NCBI RefSeq assembly: GCF_011386835.1
Contig: NC_088801.1
Span: 20,632,824-20,696,823, forward strand
From: Chrysemys picta bellii
Taxonomy: Eukaryota; Chordata; Testudines; Emydidae
Direction: 5' to 3'
DNA length: 64,000 nt
Of the stretch, positions 51,779-62,489 are shown one piece after another (the first letter of the stretch is position 1; every line of letters begins with the position of its first letter). A program made the position numbers and the translations under genes. The notes below the pieces were generated by a model. It ran no database searches, was not told the DNA's origin, and saw nothing but the letters and a program-made list of their open reading frames with translations.

Positions 51779-52215
51779 CAGGGCCGGCACTAGCCGAGCA
51801 AGCTGGTACACGGGGCGGCAGCTTGTAGGAGGCGGCATTCCGCCCAATCCTAGGGCGGCACAGCCACTTGTTGTTGTTGTTCCACTCCAGCCGCCCTGTA
51901 GGGGGCAGCGGCATGGAGGACGGGAGTGCCCTGCAGCAAGCCCGGCAGGGCAGCCTGCATCCTTCCCTCCCAGCCGACCGGAGTGGTGCGGAGCCCTCCC
52001 GGCAGGGGGCACGGGGGGAGAGGCCACGTGGCAGCACCCCGCTGAAGCCCTGGCTGCCCCCCTTCTCTCTCTCTCCCCCCGGCTCCCTCCCCCTCCCCCT
52101 GCTAGCTGGGGCATATCTGCAGGGCAGGGAGTCCCCCTGCATCCTGGCTCCGACTGCACCGCAGGTTTTTTTTTTTTTTTTGCTTGGGGCGGCCAGAAAG
52201 CCAGAGCCGGCCCTG
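51779..52215. mobile_element. hAT non-autonomous element with perfect 8-bp TSD
   Basis: It begins CAGGGCCGGCACTAGCC and ends CCAGAGCCGGCCCTG, flanked by CCACTCAG at 51771-51778 and 52216-52223, a perfect 8-bp duplication. The body is GC-rich with CpGs, a T16 run at about 52166-52181 and no transposase. The open frames across it (for example 51680-52219 minus and 51868-52338 plus) are composition artefacts. Confidence 0.9.
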
Positions 52216-52223
52216 CCACTCAG

Positions 52224-53440
52224 TTATCAATATGAACAACTCTGTATCCTGTGCCCTTTGTTTACATTCCTTTACCCTCTTCTTCTGCAGGATTGGCAGA
52301 TACCTCTGCTCTCATTCATCAGCTCCTTCATGACATGACCCACTGGATGCTAGCTCCTCCTCTTCAGGGCATCCAAAAGACAGTGTGATGAGTAGTATGT
52401 ACATAGAGCCATAAGTCTATAAAGTAGAATAAAGTGTTTCCTGCTAGGGTGTTTATCCCAAATTTGATCACCCAGTGCAAAGAAAATGGAGCCATTTTTG
52501 GCATCAGCAATGCTGAGAGGAGAGTCAGCCTGCTACCTGTCATGCTGATCCTTCTCATCCCTAAATTATTGCCACAGGGGTCTTCACAAGAGCATGAGGC
52601 AATGAGACCACTTCAGTCCCTTGACTGCCTTTCTAGAGTAGATGGATGGATTCTTCAAGTTCCTGCCCCCTACCTAAGGCAAGGTTGTCAAACTCTGATT
52701 TATCTCCCAGGGTGCAGTGATCAACCAGATGCATTAGTGAGTCTTCTAGCTATAAAATGGAAAGACTGTAGGTGTGAATGTGACCTGAAAACTTTTTTAT
52801 ATATCCTTTCCATAGCAAAGCAAATACAGGTATCATCTTCATCTGTCGTGATGGCTTACTGCCTTTCACCTTTCCATCTCTGCGTGTCACTACTTTCTCT
52901 GTGGATGTGATGAGTCCTGATGTGAATTTGGCCCACATTGCAAATGGGGCCAAACCTGTCATCAGGAAGTTCAATCATTAAAAAGGGCTGGTATGCCTAA
53001 TACAATACAGACATGTATAATGAGGTGATTGGCTGACACAATTAATTTCCATGTTCCTATTGAACTAGATTAGTGATATTAGTTAAACATTCATTATGAG
53101 TCTCTGAGTACAGAGGACATGTCAGGACTGGATATTGACTTTTAATCAGAGAGCCCCTGAAAGTCATCAACATATTTATGATTCCAAAATTTCACGTGTT
53201 CTTTTGAGCTAGAATCTTGGAATTTGGGCACTTCATATCAGAAGCCAGGGCCCCTTTTCAAGGAGAATGGGGAGTACAGCTAGACAAGAAGTTCTGAAAT
53301 TTTGATTTTTTGTGTGTGAAATTGTTTTGCTGCTTTTCTTCCCATGTATAGAATAGCTGAATTTTTTGTGTGTAGATTTTTCTGCATTCTTCAACCACCC
53401 CTAGTAGGAATAAAGGCTGGGAAGAAGCAGCTCTAAGGTT
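52224..53440. other. non-coding stretch, nothing recognised
   Basis: Open frames of up to 158 codons (52434-52910 plus) have no recognisable domain and no splice support. I leave them as chance frames. Confidence 0.45.
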
Positions 53441-53445
53441 AGATT

Positions 53446-54023
53446 TCAGAGTAGCAGCCGTGTTAGTCTGTATCCGCAAAAAGAAGAACAGGAGGACTTG
53501 TGGCACCTTAGAGACTAACAAATTTATTAGAGCATAAGCTTTCGTGGACTACAGCCCACTTCTTCGGATGCATATAGAATGGAACATATATTGAGGAGAT
53601 ATATATACACACATACAGAGAGCATAAACAGGTGGGAGTTGTCTTACCACCTCTGAGAGGCCAATTAATTAAGAGAAAAAAAACTTTTGAAGTGATAATC
53701 AAGCTAGCCCAGTACAGACAGACAGTTAGATAACAAGTGTGAGAATACTTACAAGGGGAGACAGATTCAATGTCTGTAATGGCTCAGCCAAAATACTCAA
53801 AAACCAGTGGGAGAACACTTTAACCTGTCTGGTCATTCAGTGACAGACCTGCGGGTGGCTATATTACAACAGAAAAACTTCAAAAACAGACTCCAACGAG
53901 AAACTGCTGAGCTAGAATTGATATGCAAACTAGACACAATCAACTCCGGTTTGAATAAGGACTGGGAATGGCTGAGCCATTACAGACATTGAATCTGTCT
54001 CCCCTTGTAAGTATTCTCACACT
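53446..54023. mobile_element. Penelope-like element with inverted 5' copy of its tail
   Basis: The left part, 53446-53790, is the minus-strand PLE 3' tail (CAGAGTAGCAGCCGTGTTAG, TGGCACCTTAGAGACTAAC, CATAAGCTTTCGTGGACTAC). The right part, from about 53795, is plus-strand coding sequence of the same family, GEHFNLSGHSVTDLRVAI, LQQKNFKNRLQRETAELELI and INSGLNKDWEWLSHY. The arms 53736-53790 and 53969-54023 are perfect 55-bp complements. PLEs often carry an inverted tail piece upstream of the body, which this matches. Confidence 0.82.
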
Positions 54024-54044
54024 CCAGGCCAAAGATAAGACTCT

Positions 54045-54972
54045 AAAGCAAGAGAAGAGAGAGAAATATACTGGAACAAAGGGACTGCCTGTCCTTGCCC
54101 TTCTCAGTTTCATCTGGTCCTCCCCTCAGCCAGGAGCAAGGAAATGTTGAGAGATCTGGTCAGAGTCCAACAGTTTAATACACACACCACATCCTACACT
54201 AGCTCCCACTCTCTGCAAGTCAGATAACATTTGTGCATGTAAGAGTGAGGTTTTTACTATTCATTCTTATCTAAACATTAATGTGTGTTAGCCTGATACT
54301 GGATTTATCTTCCTGAGGAGCCTACACAAGTTTCCTGTAAACCTGTGTCTTTTGCTTAAAGTCTTAATTGCTGCCTACAAAGAAAATGCATGGAGTCACT
54401 CTGTGGGAGTGGCCCCATACAGTTACTCATTGTGCATACACAAACGTGGGTTTGTTCATGCCATTATCTGTTCAGGGTGTGAGTGTGTGTATGTTTGATT
54501 TAGGTTGTCTTTTGAAAACTTGCCTGTAAGTATCTGGAATGAGTATAAAATGAACATAGTGAGATACTCTTATGTTAATTCCCAGTATGGGTTTTGGCTA
54601 ATAAAAGTGAAAAGCTCCTTGTGAGGTATTACACGTAAATGTGTTAAGGCAATAGAATGAAAAGCCTAGAACAGCTGTAGCTTTACTCAGTAGGACTGTA
54701 TCTAAGTAATTCTGTGGGGGGGAGGGAATGGCTGGACAACAAATTCAAACATCCAAAAATGTGATCTCTGATCTTACAAAGATTTTCAGAGAGAAATTCT
54801 CTAGTAAAAATTAAATTATAAATTATAAATACAACAAAGAGAGTTAGTATTCTGATTTTTCTTGCTTACTGTCTGTTTTATTTCAGTGGCACCCTAAATA
54901 TTCTCTTGCTTAGGCAGATGTGTATAATTTTATATCTTACATATGTTTTCTCAGACAGGAAAATGTAAGTAG
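54045..54972. other. non-coding stretch, nothing recognised
   Basis: AT-rich, no repeat family or exon recognised. Confidence 0.4.
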
Positions 54973-54982
54973 TAAAGAAAAG

Positions 54983-55201
54983 GTTTCAGAGTAGCAGCCA
55001 TGTTAGTCTGTATCCGCAAAAAGAAGAACAGGAGTACCTGTGGCACCTTAGAGACTAACAAATTTATTAGAGCATAAGCTTTCGTGGACTACAGCCCACT
55101 TCTTATGCATCCGAAGAAGTGGGCTGTAGTCCACGAAAGCTTATGCTCTAAGAAATTTGTTAGTCTCTAAGGTGCCACAGGTACTCCTGTTCTTTTTTTT
55201 T
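54983..55201. mobile_element. palindromic PLE-tail insertion with 10-bp TSD
   Basis: Minus-strand tail (54983-55104) runs directly into a plus-strand tail (about 55114-55200). The arms are about 83 bp and match except for about one base, separated by ATGCATCCG. TAAAGAAAAG flanks the unit at 54973-54982 and 55202-55211, so it inserted as one event. Same PLE family as 53446-54023. Confidence 0.85.
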
Positions 55202-55481
55202 TAAAGAAAAGATAACATTTCTTGAAACATTTCTTGCTGTCTTGATGTTTGACTCAGTTTACCCAACCTGAAAATGAGTAACTAGTAACATTGTCAAATA
55301 ACCTCCTCATAAATTTTGCTTTAGAAACAGTTAGTTAGGAGTTATGATGAACGGAGTGCCTGAAATGACTAACAATGTTTTCGAGTGTTAGTTGTCGTTT
55401 AAAAGAAAATACATTTCTTTTCCTTATTTTTGTGTAAAAATACAGTTACAAACACACTAAGTATTTGCATTTATATATATG

Positions 55482-57107
55482 TCGATTAATTGCAGTTAAC
55501 TCACACGATTAACTCAGAAAAATTAGTCACGATTAATTGCAGTGTTAATTGCACTGTTAAACAATAGAATACCAATGTAAATTTATTAAATATTTTTGGA
55601 CTTTTTCTACATTTTCAAATATATCGATTTCAATTGCAACACAAAATACAAAGTGTACAGTGCCTACTTTATATTTTTTATTACAAATATTTGCACTGTG
55701 AAAATGATAAACAAAATAAATAGTATTTTTCAGTTCATCTCATACAAGTACTGTAGTGCAATCTCTTTATCATGAAAGTGCAACTTATAACAAAAAAACT
55801 ACATTTGTATAACTGCACTCAAAAACAAAACAATGTAGAACATTAGAGCTTACAAGTCCACTCAGTCCTACTTCTTGTTCAGTCAAATGCTAAGAGAAAC
55901 ATGTTTGTTTACATTTACGGGAGATAATGTTGCCCACTTAATTACAACCTGAGTATGAGAACAGGCATTCGCATGGCACTGTTGTAGCCAGCATCGCAAG
56001 ATCTTTACATGCCAGATGCGTTAAAGTTTCATATGCCTCTTCATGATTCGGCCATCATTCCAGGGGACATGTTTCCATGCTGATGGTGCTTGATAAAAAA
56101 AATGCATTCATTAAATTTTTGACTGAAATCCTTGGGAGAGAATTGTATGTCTCATGCTCTGTTTTACCTGCATTCTGCCATATATTTCATGTTATAGCAG
56201 TCTCAGATGATGACCCAGCATATGTTTGTTTTAAGAACATTTTCACTGCAAATTTGACAAAATGCAAAGAAGATAACAATGTGAAATTTCTAAAGATAGC
56301 TATAGCACTTGACGCAAGATTTAAGAATCTAAAGTGCCTTCCAAAGTCTGAGAGGGATGAGGTGTGGAGCAGGCTTTCAGAAGTCTTAAAAGAACAACAC
56401 TCTGATGAGGAAATTACAGAACCGAAACCACGAAAAAGGAAAATCAACCTTCTGCTGGTGGCATCTGACACAGGTGATGAAAATGAACATGCGTTGGTCC
56501 ACATTGTTTTGGATTGTTATGAGCAGAACCTGTCATTGGCATGGACACATTTCCTCTGCAATGGTGGTTGAAGCATCATGGGACATATGCATCTTTAGTG
56601 CATCTGGCACATAAATATCTTGTGACACCAGCTACAACAGTGCCATGCAAACATTTGTTCTGACTTTCAGTTGACATTTTAAACAAGAAGCAGGCAGCAT
56701 TGTTGTCTGCAACAGTAAACAAACTTGTTTTGTCTGCGTGATTGGCTGAACAAGAAGTAGGACTGTTTGGACTTGTAGACTCTAAAGTTTTACAGTGTTT
56801 TATTTTTGAATGCAGGGGCTTTTGTACATAAATCTACATTTGTAAGTTCAACTTTCATGATAAAGAGATTGAACTACAATACTTGAATTAGATGAATTGA
56901 AAAATACTATTTCTTTTGTTTTCTCCTTGGAAATATTTGTAATAAAAAATAAATAAAGTGAGCACAGTACACTTTGTATTCTCTGTTATTGAAATCAATA
57001 TATTTGAAAATGTATAAAACAGCAAAAATATTTAAATTAATTGCATTCTTTTATTGTTTAGCAGCGTGATTAAATGTGATTAATTTTTGTAATTGCTTGA
57101 CAGCCCT
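55482..57107. mobile_element. hAT element with long inverted ends and internal deletion
   Basis: The outer parts, about 55482-55936 and 56688-57107, are mutual reverse complements along most of their length, for example CTCTTTATCATGAAAG and its complement, and AGTCCTACTTCTTGTTCAG and its complement. The right end TGACAGCCCT is a hAT-type terminus; the matching left AGGGCTG seems lost. Flanks TATATATG and AATATATG match at 7 of 8 bases but lie in an AT repeat. Confidence 0.75.
56077..56571 (+). pseudogene. hAT transposase remnant
   Basis: The open frame of 164 codons includes IAIALDARFKNLKCLPKSER, DEVWSRLSEVLKEQ and NLLLVASDTGDENEH. The LD.RFK....L wording is characteristic of hAT/ZBED-type transposases just before the C-terminal dimerisation region, which is absent. 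The frame ends between the two long inverted ends of the surrounding element, so it is the internally deleted remnant of an autonomous copy. The N-terminal BED zinc finger and the catalytic domain start are missing, so no active enzyme is encoded. Confidence 0.8.
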
Positions 57108-57111
57108 AATA

Positions 57112-59000
57112 TATGTATGTATGTATTGGGCTCCTGTCCTTACAAAAGAACTTGTAAGTGGTAACCTTAACAATAGGCATTGTTAACACGTACCATTCTA
57201 TGACCCTGTTTTTCAGTTGCTTATAATTTTGCTAGATTTTAACCATTTGGGCTGAAATTTTCCAAGATGTCTGCTTTAGGATGAATGTTTCAGGAAAATT
57301 TCAGCCAAAATGGTTGTCATTTCTGAAACCATAACTGAGCAAAAATACATTGTTTGCCTATGTTAAAAAGGTCTGACAACTTTTCTTTCAACAGTTACAG
57401 CACCCCCATGCTTTGGAGTAGGGACTTGAAACTTGGCAGGGGTTTGGGCTTTGTGTCATGCCTTTTGCCATCCCCATAAAAATCCACCCAAATGTGTCCA
57501 GGTTACAAGTCTTTGAAAAATTGCAGTTTGAACATGCTCATTGGAGATTGCTTTGATTTTAGCAGATGATTCTCTTAAGATTCTGTCTGCACTGAGCATG
57601 TTCCAATTCAGGGTTGAGCAGAACTTTCCCTGCAAGTGCAACTCTGGGGTCCCGCAGCTGGGTTCCAGCCACAGCTCAGGCCCTGGCCTCGGCTCCTGGC
57701 TCCCGACCCCGACCATAGCTGCAACTCACCTCCCAGCCGTGGCCCCAGTCCTAGCTCCCAACTGTGGCTTTGGCCCCAGCCCAGCTGTGGTTCCTCTCCC
57801 AGCCCCAACTCCAGCTTCAGCTCCCGTCCTGTTCCTGGCCCTGACTCCCAACCACAGCTCCCGGGTGGGGGGAGGCACAGACAGATTCCATTATGGGTCA
57901 GGGGGGCGTGACATAAAAAGTTTGGGGACTACTGACATAGAGGACATCCTACCACAGCCATCAGTTAGTTCATTAGCTCAAGTAGAAGAGGTCTATGTGG
58001 TTGCAAAGACAGCCTTAATTCTGTCATTTCCTAACTTTTGAGTTTTTGACTTTGCAACTTTAATAATATTTGTTAACATATTTTTTTGTGTGTGTAATAA
58101 ATATTAACTATGCCTCACAAATACCCATGTTAGCATTATGTTAGCTTCTATAAGAAACAGCAAATCTGGTCATATTCCTAGCATTTACTTTGTCTATGCT
58201 TTGTATTCAATATTGTGAACATCTGTTACTTTGTTCACGGTTTTTGTAGTTCCTTCTCCATGGAGAGAGAAAACAGTAGGCTGCATGTGGTGAAATGTAT
58301 TAAAAGGAGTTTCTAGCACTCTCCAGTGTAGTATCTGAGCACTGCATAGGTTGTGCTGGATTGTTTTTATTGTGTCCTGTAAACTCTGAGACTGTATTTG
58401 GTTCTTGCACAGTTTTGTGTACAATTACAGTACTACAGAAATTAATCACAATAAAGGGTGTATTGCAGTGGGCTAAATCCTCATGCCAAGGCAACCATTT
58501 GAAGGTGATTTGTGAAGGTGGCTTTCTCCAATCCTTGTCTCCCTAACTATTTCTGGAAGTTACCAGGGACCAGTTTGGCCTGATGTGATTTAGAACAGCC
58601 TCAAGGCTGCTGCAAGTTGCAGAAGCTTGTAATGGCTTCCTCAGGGCCATTACACCAGTGGAGATCAGTGGAGCAGAGTAGTCTGGCTAACATGTCACAT
58701 TCCCTTTGATATACCCAAATGCTGGGAAGCCCAGCAGGGGAGTGATGAAGTCGGCTAAACTGGCTCTACACCACCTAAGATTTTCTTCACACACAACAGA
58801 GGAATTTTCATCTGGTGACTTGGGGCAGGTTGGAGATCCCTTTTGCTGTTGGAGAAGTGGGAAAGGGACTTAGGATGGGTCAGGATCTGGCCCGGGTCTT
58901 GTACTGATGTTTGGTTTTTGTTGTTGTTCCACCCCTACCCTCCTTGCCTAGTCTGGCTGCTAAGGATTTTGGTCCCTGGCTATCTTCTGAATTCTGTGCC
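57112..59000. other. non-coding stretch with a GC-rich repeat block
   Basis: From 57640 to 57870 there is a CAGCTCC/CCAGCCC-rich block. It ends near 57942 in AAAAGTTTGGGGACTACTG, which resembles a hAT terminus whose left partner I cannot find. The apparent Pro/Ser-rich frames (57541-58041) come from this composition. No gene recognised. Confidence 0.4.
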
Positions 59001-59006
59001 CTACAC

Positions 59007-59691
59007 CAGGGGAGGGCAAACTTTTTGGCCTGATGGTCACATCGGGGTTGTGCAACTGTATGGAGGGCCAGATAGGGAAGGCTGTGCCTCCCCAAACAGC
59101 CTCACGACTGCCCCCTCAAAACCCCCAACCCATCCAACCCCCCTGCTCCTTGTCCCCTGACCGCTCCCTCCTAGGACCCCCGCCCCCTATCCACCACCCC
59201 TGTCCCCTGACTGCCCCGCCGGGACTCCCACCCCCTATCCAACTGCCCTCTGCTCCTCATCACCTGACTACCCCCTCCTGGGACCCCCCGCCCCAATTGC
59301 CCCCTAGGATTCCACCCCCTTATCCAACCCCCCTGCTCCCTGCCCCCTGACAAGCCCCCCGGGACTCCAACTCCCAACCCTCCCTATTCCCCATCCCCTG
59401 ACCGCCCCCACAGAACCTTCACCCCATCCAACCGCCCCCTCCTCCCTGACTGCCCCCCAGGACTCACCACTCCCTTACCCAAACCCCCCACTCCCCACCC
59501 CCTTACCAGCAGCAGGAGTTCGCAGCTGCGACACCCGGCCAGAGCCAGCTGCACGCCCCATGCTGCCCAGCACGGTGGCGTGGCTGCGGGGGAGGGAGGA
59601 CAATGGGGGAGGGGACGGGGACTAGGCTCCCCGGCTGGGAGCTCAGGGGCCGGGCAGGACAGTTCCGCGGGCCATAGTTTGCCCACGTCTG
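59007..59691. mobile_element. hAT non-autonomous element, GC-rich core
   Basis: Ends CAGGGGAGGGCAAACTTTTT and CATAGTTTGCCCACGTCTG are inverted. The flanks CCCTACAC (58999-59006) and TCCTAGAC (59692-59699) match at 6 of 8. The core is a degenerate tandem array of CCCCCTGACCGCCCCC-type units. The proline-rich frames on both strands derive from it. Confidence 0.8.
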
Positions 59692-59699
59692 TCCTAGAC

Positions 59700-61526
59700 A
59701 GTATGATTAATTAAATATGCTTCTCTTCATGTATGTTCTAGAATAGAATGTTTTTTTCTGCCACTAGATATTATAGTCATCATTTGCTTTATGAACAAAA
59801 AGCATCTAAGTAAAAGATCTAAATTTTGCACTCTGCAGGCAAGTCAGCTCAATGTGCATCCTCTCATGTCCTTTATCTGTGTTCCATTGTCTCTAATGTC
59901 CTTCCAGCTTAATTTTAGTTTGCCCCCTACTTTCACCTCCATTACAGTGTTACACATGGGCAGTTGACTATGTGACTTAATCATATCAGCCTCCTCCCGC
60001 TGTTTTACTTCAATCATCTCCAAGCTTTCTCCAGTGAGCTGGCAAAGGTACTTTCTCCTCCAGCATGGAAAGTGTGATCTAAAACGATATGATAGAATTG
60101 GAGTCCTGCATGTATACTTTTAATGATGTTCAGCGTCACCAGTCATCTGGCATTCTTTATAAAGTCACCTTCATTATCGGTCTTTTTCATTCAGCTCTCA
60201 CAAAGGATTGCCTATAGCATGTCATTCTCTTGCCATTTTGACATCTCTGTGTAGGAGATCAGTGGAGGAAATGTAAGGCAGCACATCCAGACAAATCATT
60301 GGAACAAATGTAACATTTAGGAACTGTGATTCAACAGAGAGCTTTCACTGTTTCTGCAGAAAATGAAACACAGGCCCCCAAACATCACTGGCTTCATTAA
60401 CTGTTTTTTCCCTCAAACTGGTCTGCTGTGTCCATTATGTAGCCCTGAGGATTCCCATCTTCATTTTTCATCATGAAGTCTCGTGCCCTCAAAACTTTCT
60501 TCCAGTCAAGGAGGACTTTGGGAGTTTCACAGTGCCAATGGTTAATCAGCCAGTGCCATCAAAACTGAGCAAGCATCATTAAGCCCTGCTAGGATGGCGC
60601 CAAGGAGAAAGTGAGTTCCCTTCTTTCCCCAGCACCGCTCCCAGTGTAAGGGACATCAGTGAGGTCACATAAACAGGCAGAGGAAACCTGCCCATTGGGG
60701 GTCCCTTCGCATATGGAGGTGCTTCTGGCCACAGGCCCATGACTTAGGCCCATGGTCTATGTAATAAGTTGTTTACTAAGTAATATTGCATTACGTTAAA
60801 TGTGTACAGCACAAATTGAATACAGCAATTAGGCTTTTCCTAGATACTTTACTTATAATAAGAATATTTTTGCAAAGTCTATTGGCAATATATGCATCAT
60901 TACAAAACTTGCTTGGCACTATGTCTTCTGATTGATGGCCATGAAAATGCAGCATATTTCATTTTCTTTTCCTAGACATGAAGCCAGCTGCTGATGCTTT
61001 TCACAGGGTGAAGTTGGCAGCTGCAAGACCAGATCTCAAGGCTCTAAAATGTACGTTTCCAGAAGCTGCACCTGGGCGTCTGGCTGTTCCATTATTGGTC
61101 ATTACCACGTTTTAGAAGTAACCTAAATGAAATGGGTGCTGCATCCATCTGTGATTTCTTGCCTTGATTTATATAACCAGCATCATTATCATCAGATCTA
61201 ATTGATCTGAATGATCTAAAAACCTGCCTTTATAATACTGAAACCTCCATAGGCTATTTCCAAAAGTGAATTAGGGCCTATGATTCAATAGTTTCAGTTC
61301 ATTTAGTTTTAAGTGTCTTTCCTAATCTGAAATACATCAACAAAACAATACAGGGGAAATTACTTTTTCAAAACTTCCATTAATTGCACATGCTAGCTGT
61401 GGACTGAATTAAACTATAAACTCTTGATTGCAACCTCGATGGTATCAGTATGCAGCATGAATAGCAAGGCTGTGTTCTGTGGATCTTTGCAGGGGTTAGG
61501 GTTAAGTAGGCAATCACTCACAGGTC
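59700..61526. other. non-coding stretch, nothing recognised
   Basis: No repeat family or coding exon recognised on either strand. Confidence 0.4.
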
Positions 61527-61529
61527 TGA

Positions 61530-62485
61530 GGCCTTGTCTACAGTGGCAAGTTTCTGTGCAGTAAAGCAGCTTTCTGTAACTCCCGATGTGTACACACTGC
61601 CAAGCCACTTAGTGTGGAGAAACTCCTCAGTTGCAGCGTTGCAAAAAACCCACCTTGACGAGAGTCATAAGCCTTAAAGCGCAGAGGCTCCAGCGCTGTA
61701 TTGGCAGTGTAAACACATGACAGCGCAGAAAGCAATCAATTGGCCTTCGGAAGTGTCCCATAATCCCTCACGTGGCCGCTCTACTCATTGTTTTGAACTC
61801 GGCTGGCCTGGAGACATGCGCCCCTCCCCTTTCAAAGCACCGTTTCTGACAGCCCGTGTGTGCTGTGCTGATCTGCTCCAGGACACAAAGCAAACCATTA
61901 ATGTGGAATGCTCGTGCTGCTGAACACAGAGGCAGGCATGTGTGTATGTATGTGTGAGAGAGATTGCTGTGCAGAGAGCTGGGGAGGGAAGCAGGGGCTG
62001 ATGTCAGGGTTTTCCCCTCGCTCTGCCTCAAGACTGGTTTCTCCCTGCCACTGTCTGAACTTACAAGACAGCCTGCTGACACACTCGCTGTCCCCCAAAA
62101 CACACTGTCTCTCCCCCCTCCTCCATACACACTCCCCCCTCCTCCCTGTCAAACACTCTGCCCCCCACCCTCGCACTTCAGTTGAAAAGCAGCTGGCAAT
62201 GTAGTAGGATGCCCATGGAACAATGGGATTAGGAAACCTGCATCATGTGACGCTGTACCTGCCCCATGAGGCATTGCAAACCCTTCCCAAAGCACCCTGC
62301 AGCCAGCTGCACAGGGGGATAGCTACCACAATGCAGCTCTCTTTGCCATTGCAAGAGCTGCTAATGTGGATGTGCTCCACCGTCACGAGGAGCACAATGT
62401 GGACACGCAACAGCGGTTTAATTCCAGCGCTTTAATAAAAGTGGTATAACTTGTGGTGCAGAAACTTGCCAGTGTAGACATACCC
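61530..62485. mobile_element. large MITE-type element, ends GGCCTTGTCTACA..
   Basis: The left end GGCCTTGTCTACAGTGGCAA and, on the other strand, the right end GGGTATGTCTACACTGGCAA share the continuation GTTTCTG. Flanking triplets are TGA (61527-61529) and TTA (62486-62488), the second with one mismatch to the first. At 956 bp it is the longest member of this group here. Internal open frames have no transposase features. Confidence 0.65.
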
Positions 62486-62489
62486 TTAG

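Noticed and set aside
51680..52338. Open frames of 137-179 codons on both strands, Pro/Gly/Arg-rich
   Set aside because: They lie inside the hAT element at 51779-52215 and owe their length to its GC-rich composition.
52434..52910. 158-codon open frame, plus strand
   Set aside because: No recognisable family, no splice signals that fit and no conserved motif pattern; a chance frame.
57541..58041. 166-codon Pro/Ser-rich open frame
   Set aside because: It comes from a CAGCTCC-rich low-complexity block, with no domain and no splice context.
59033..59686. Proline-rich open frames on both strands
   Set aside because: They are translations of the degenerate CCCCCTGAC tandem core of the hAT element at 59007-59691.
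61768..62204. Overlapping open frames of 70-120 codons on both strands
   Set aside because: They lie within the mobile element 61530-62485 and show no transposase motif.
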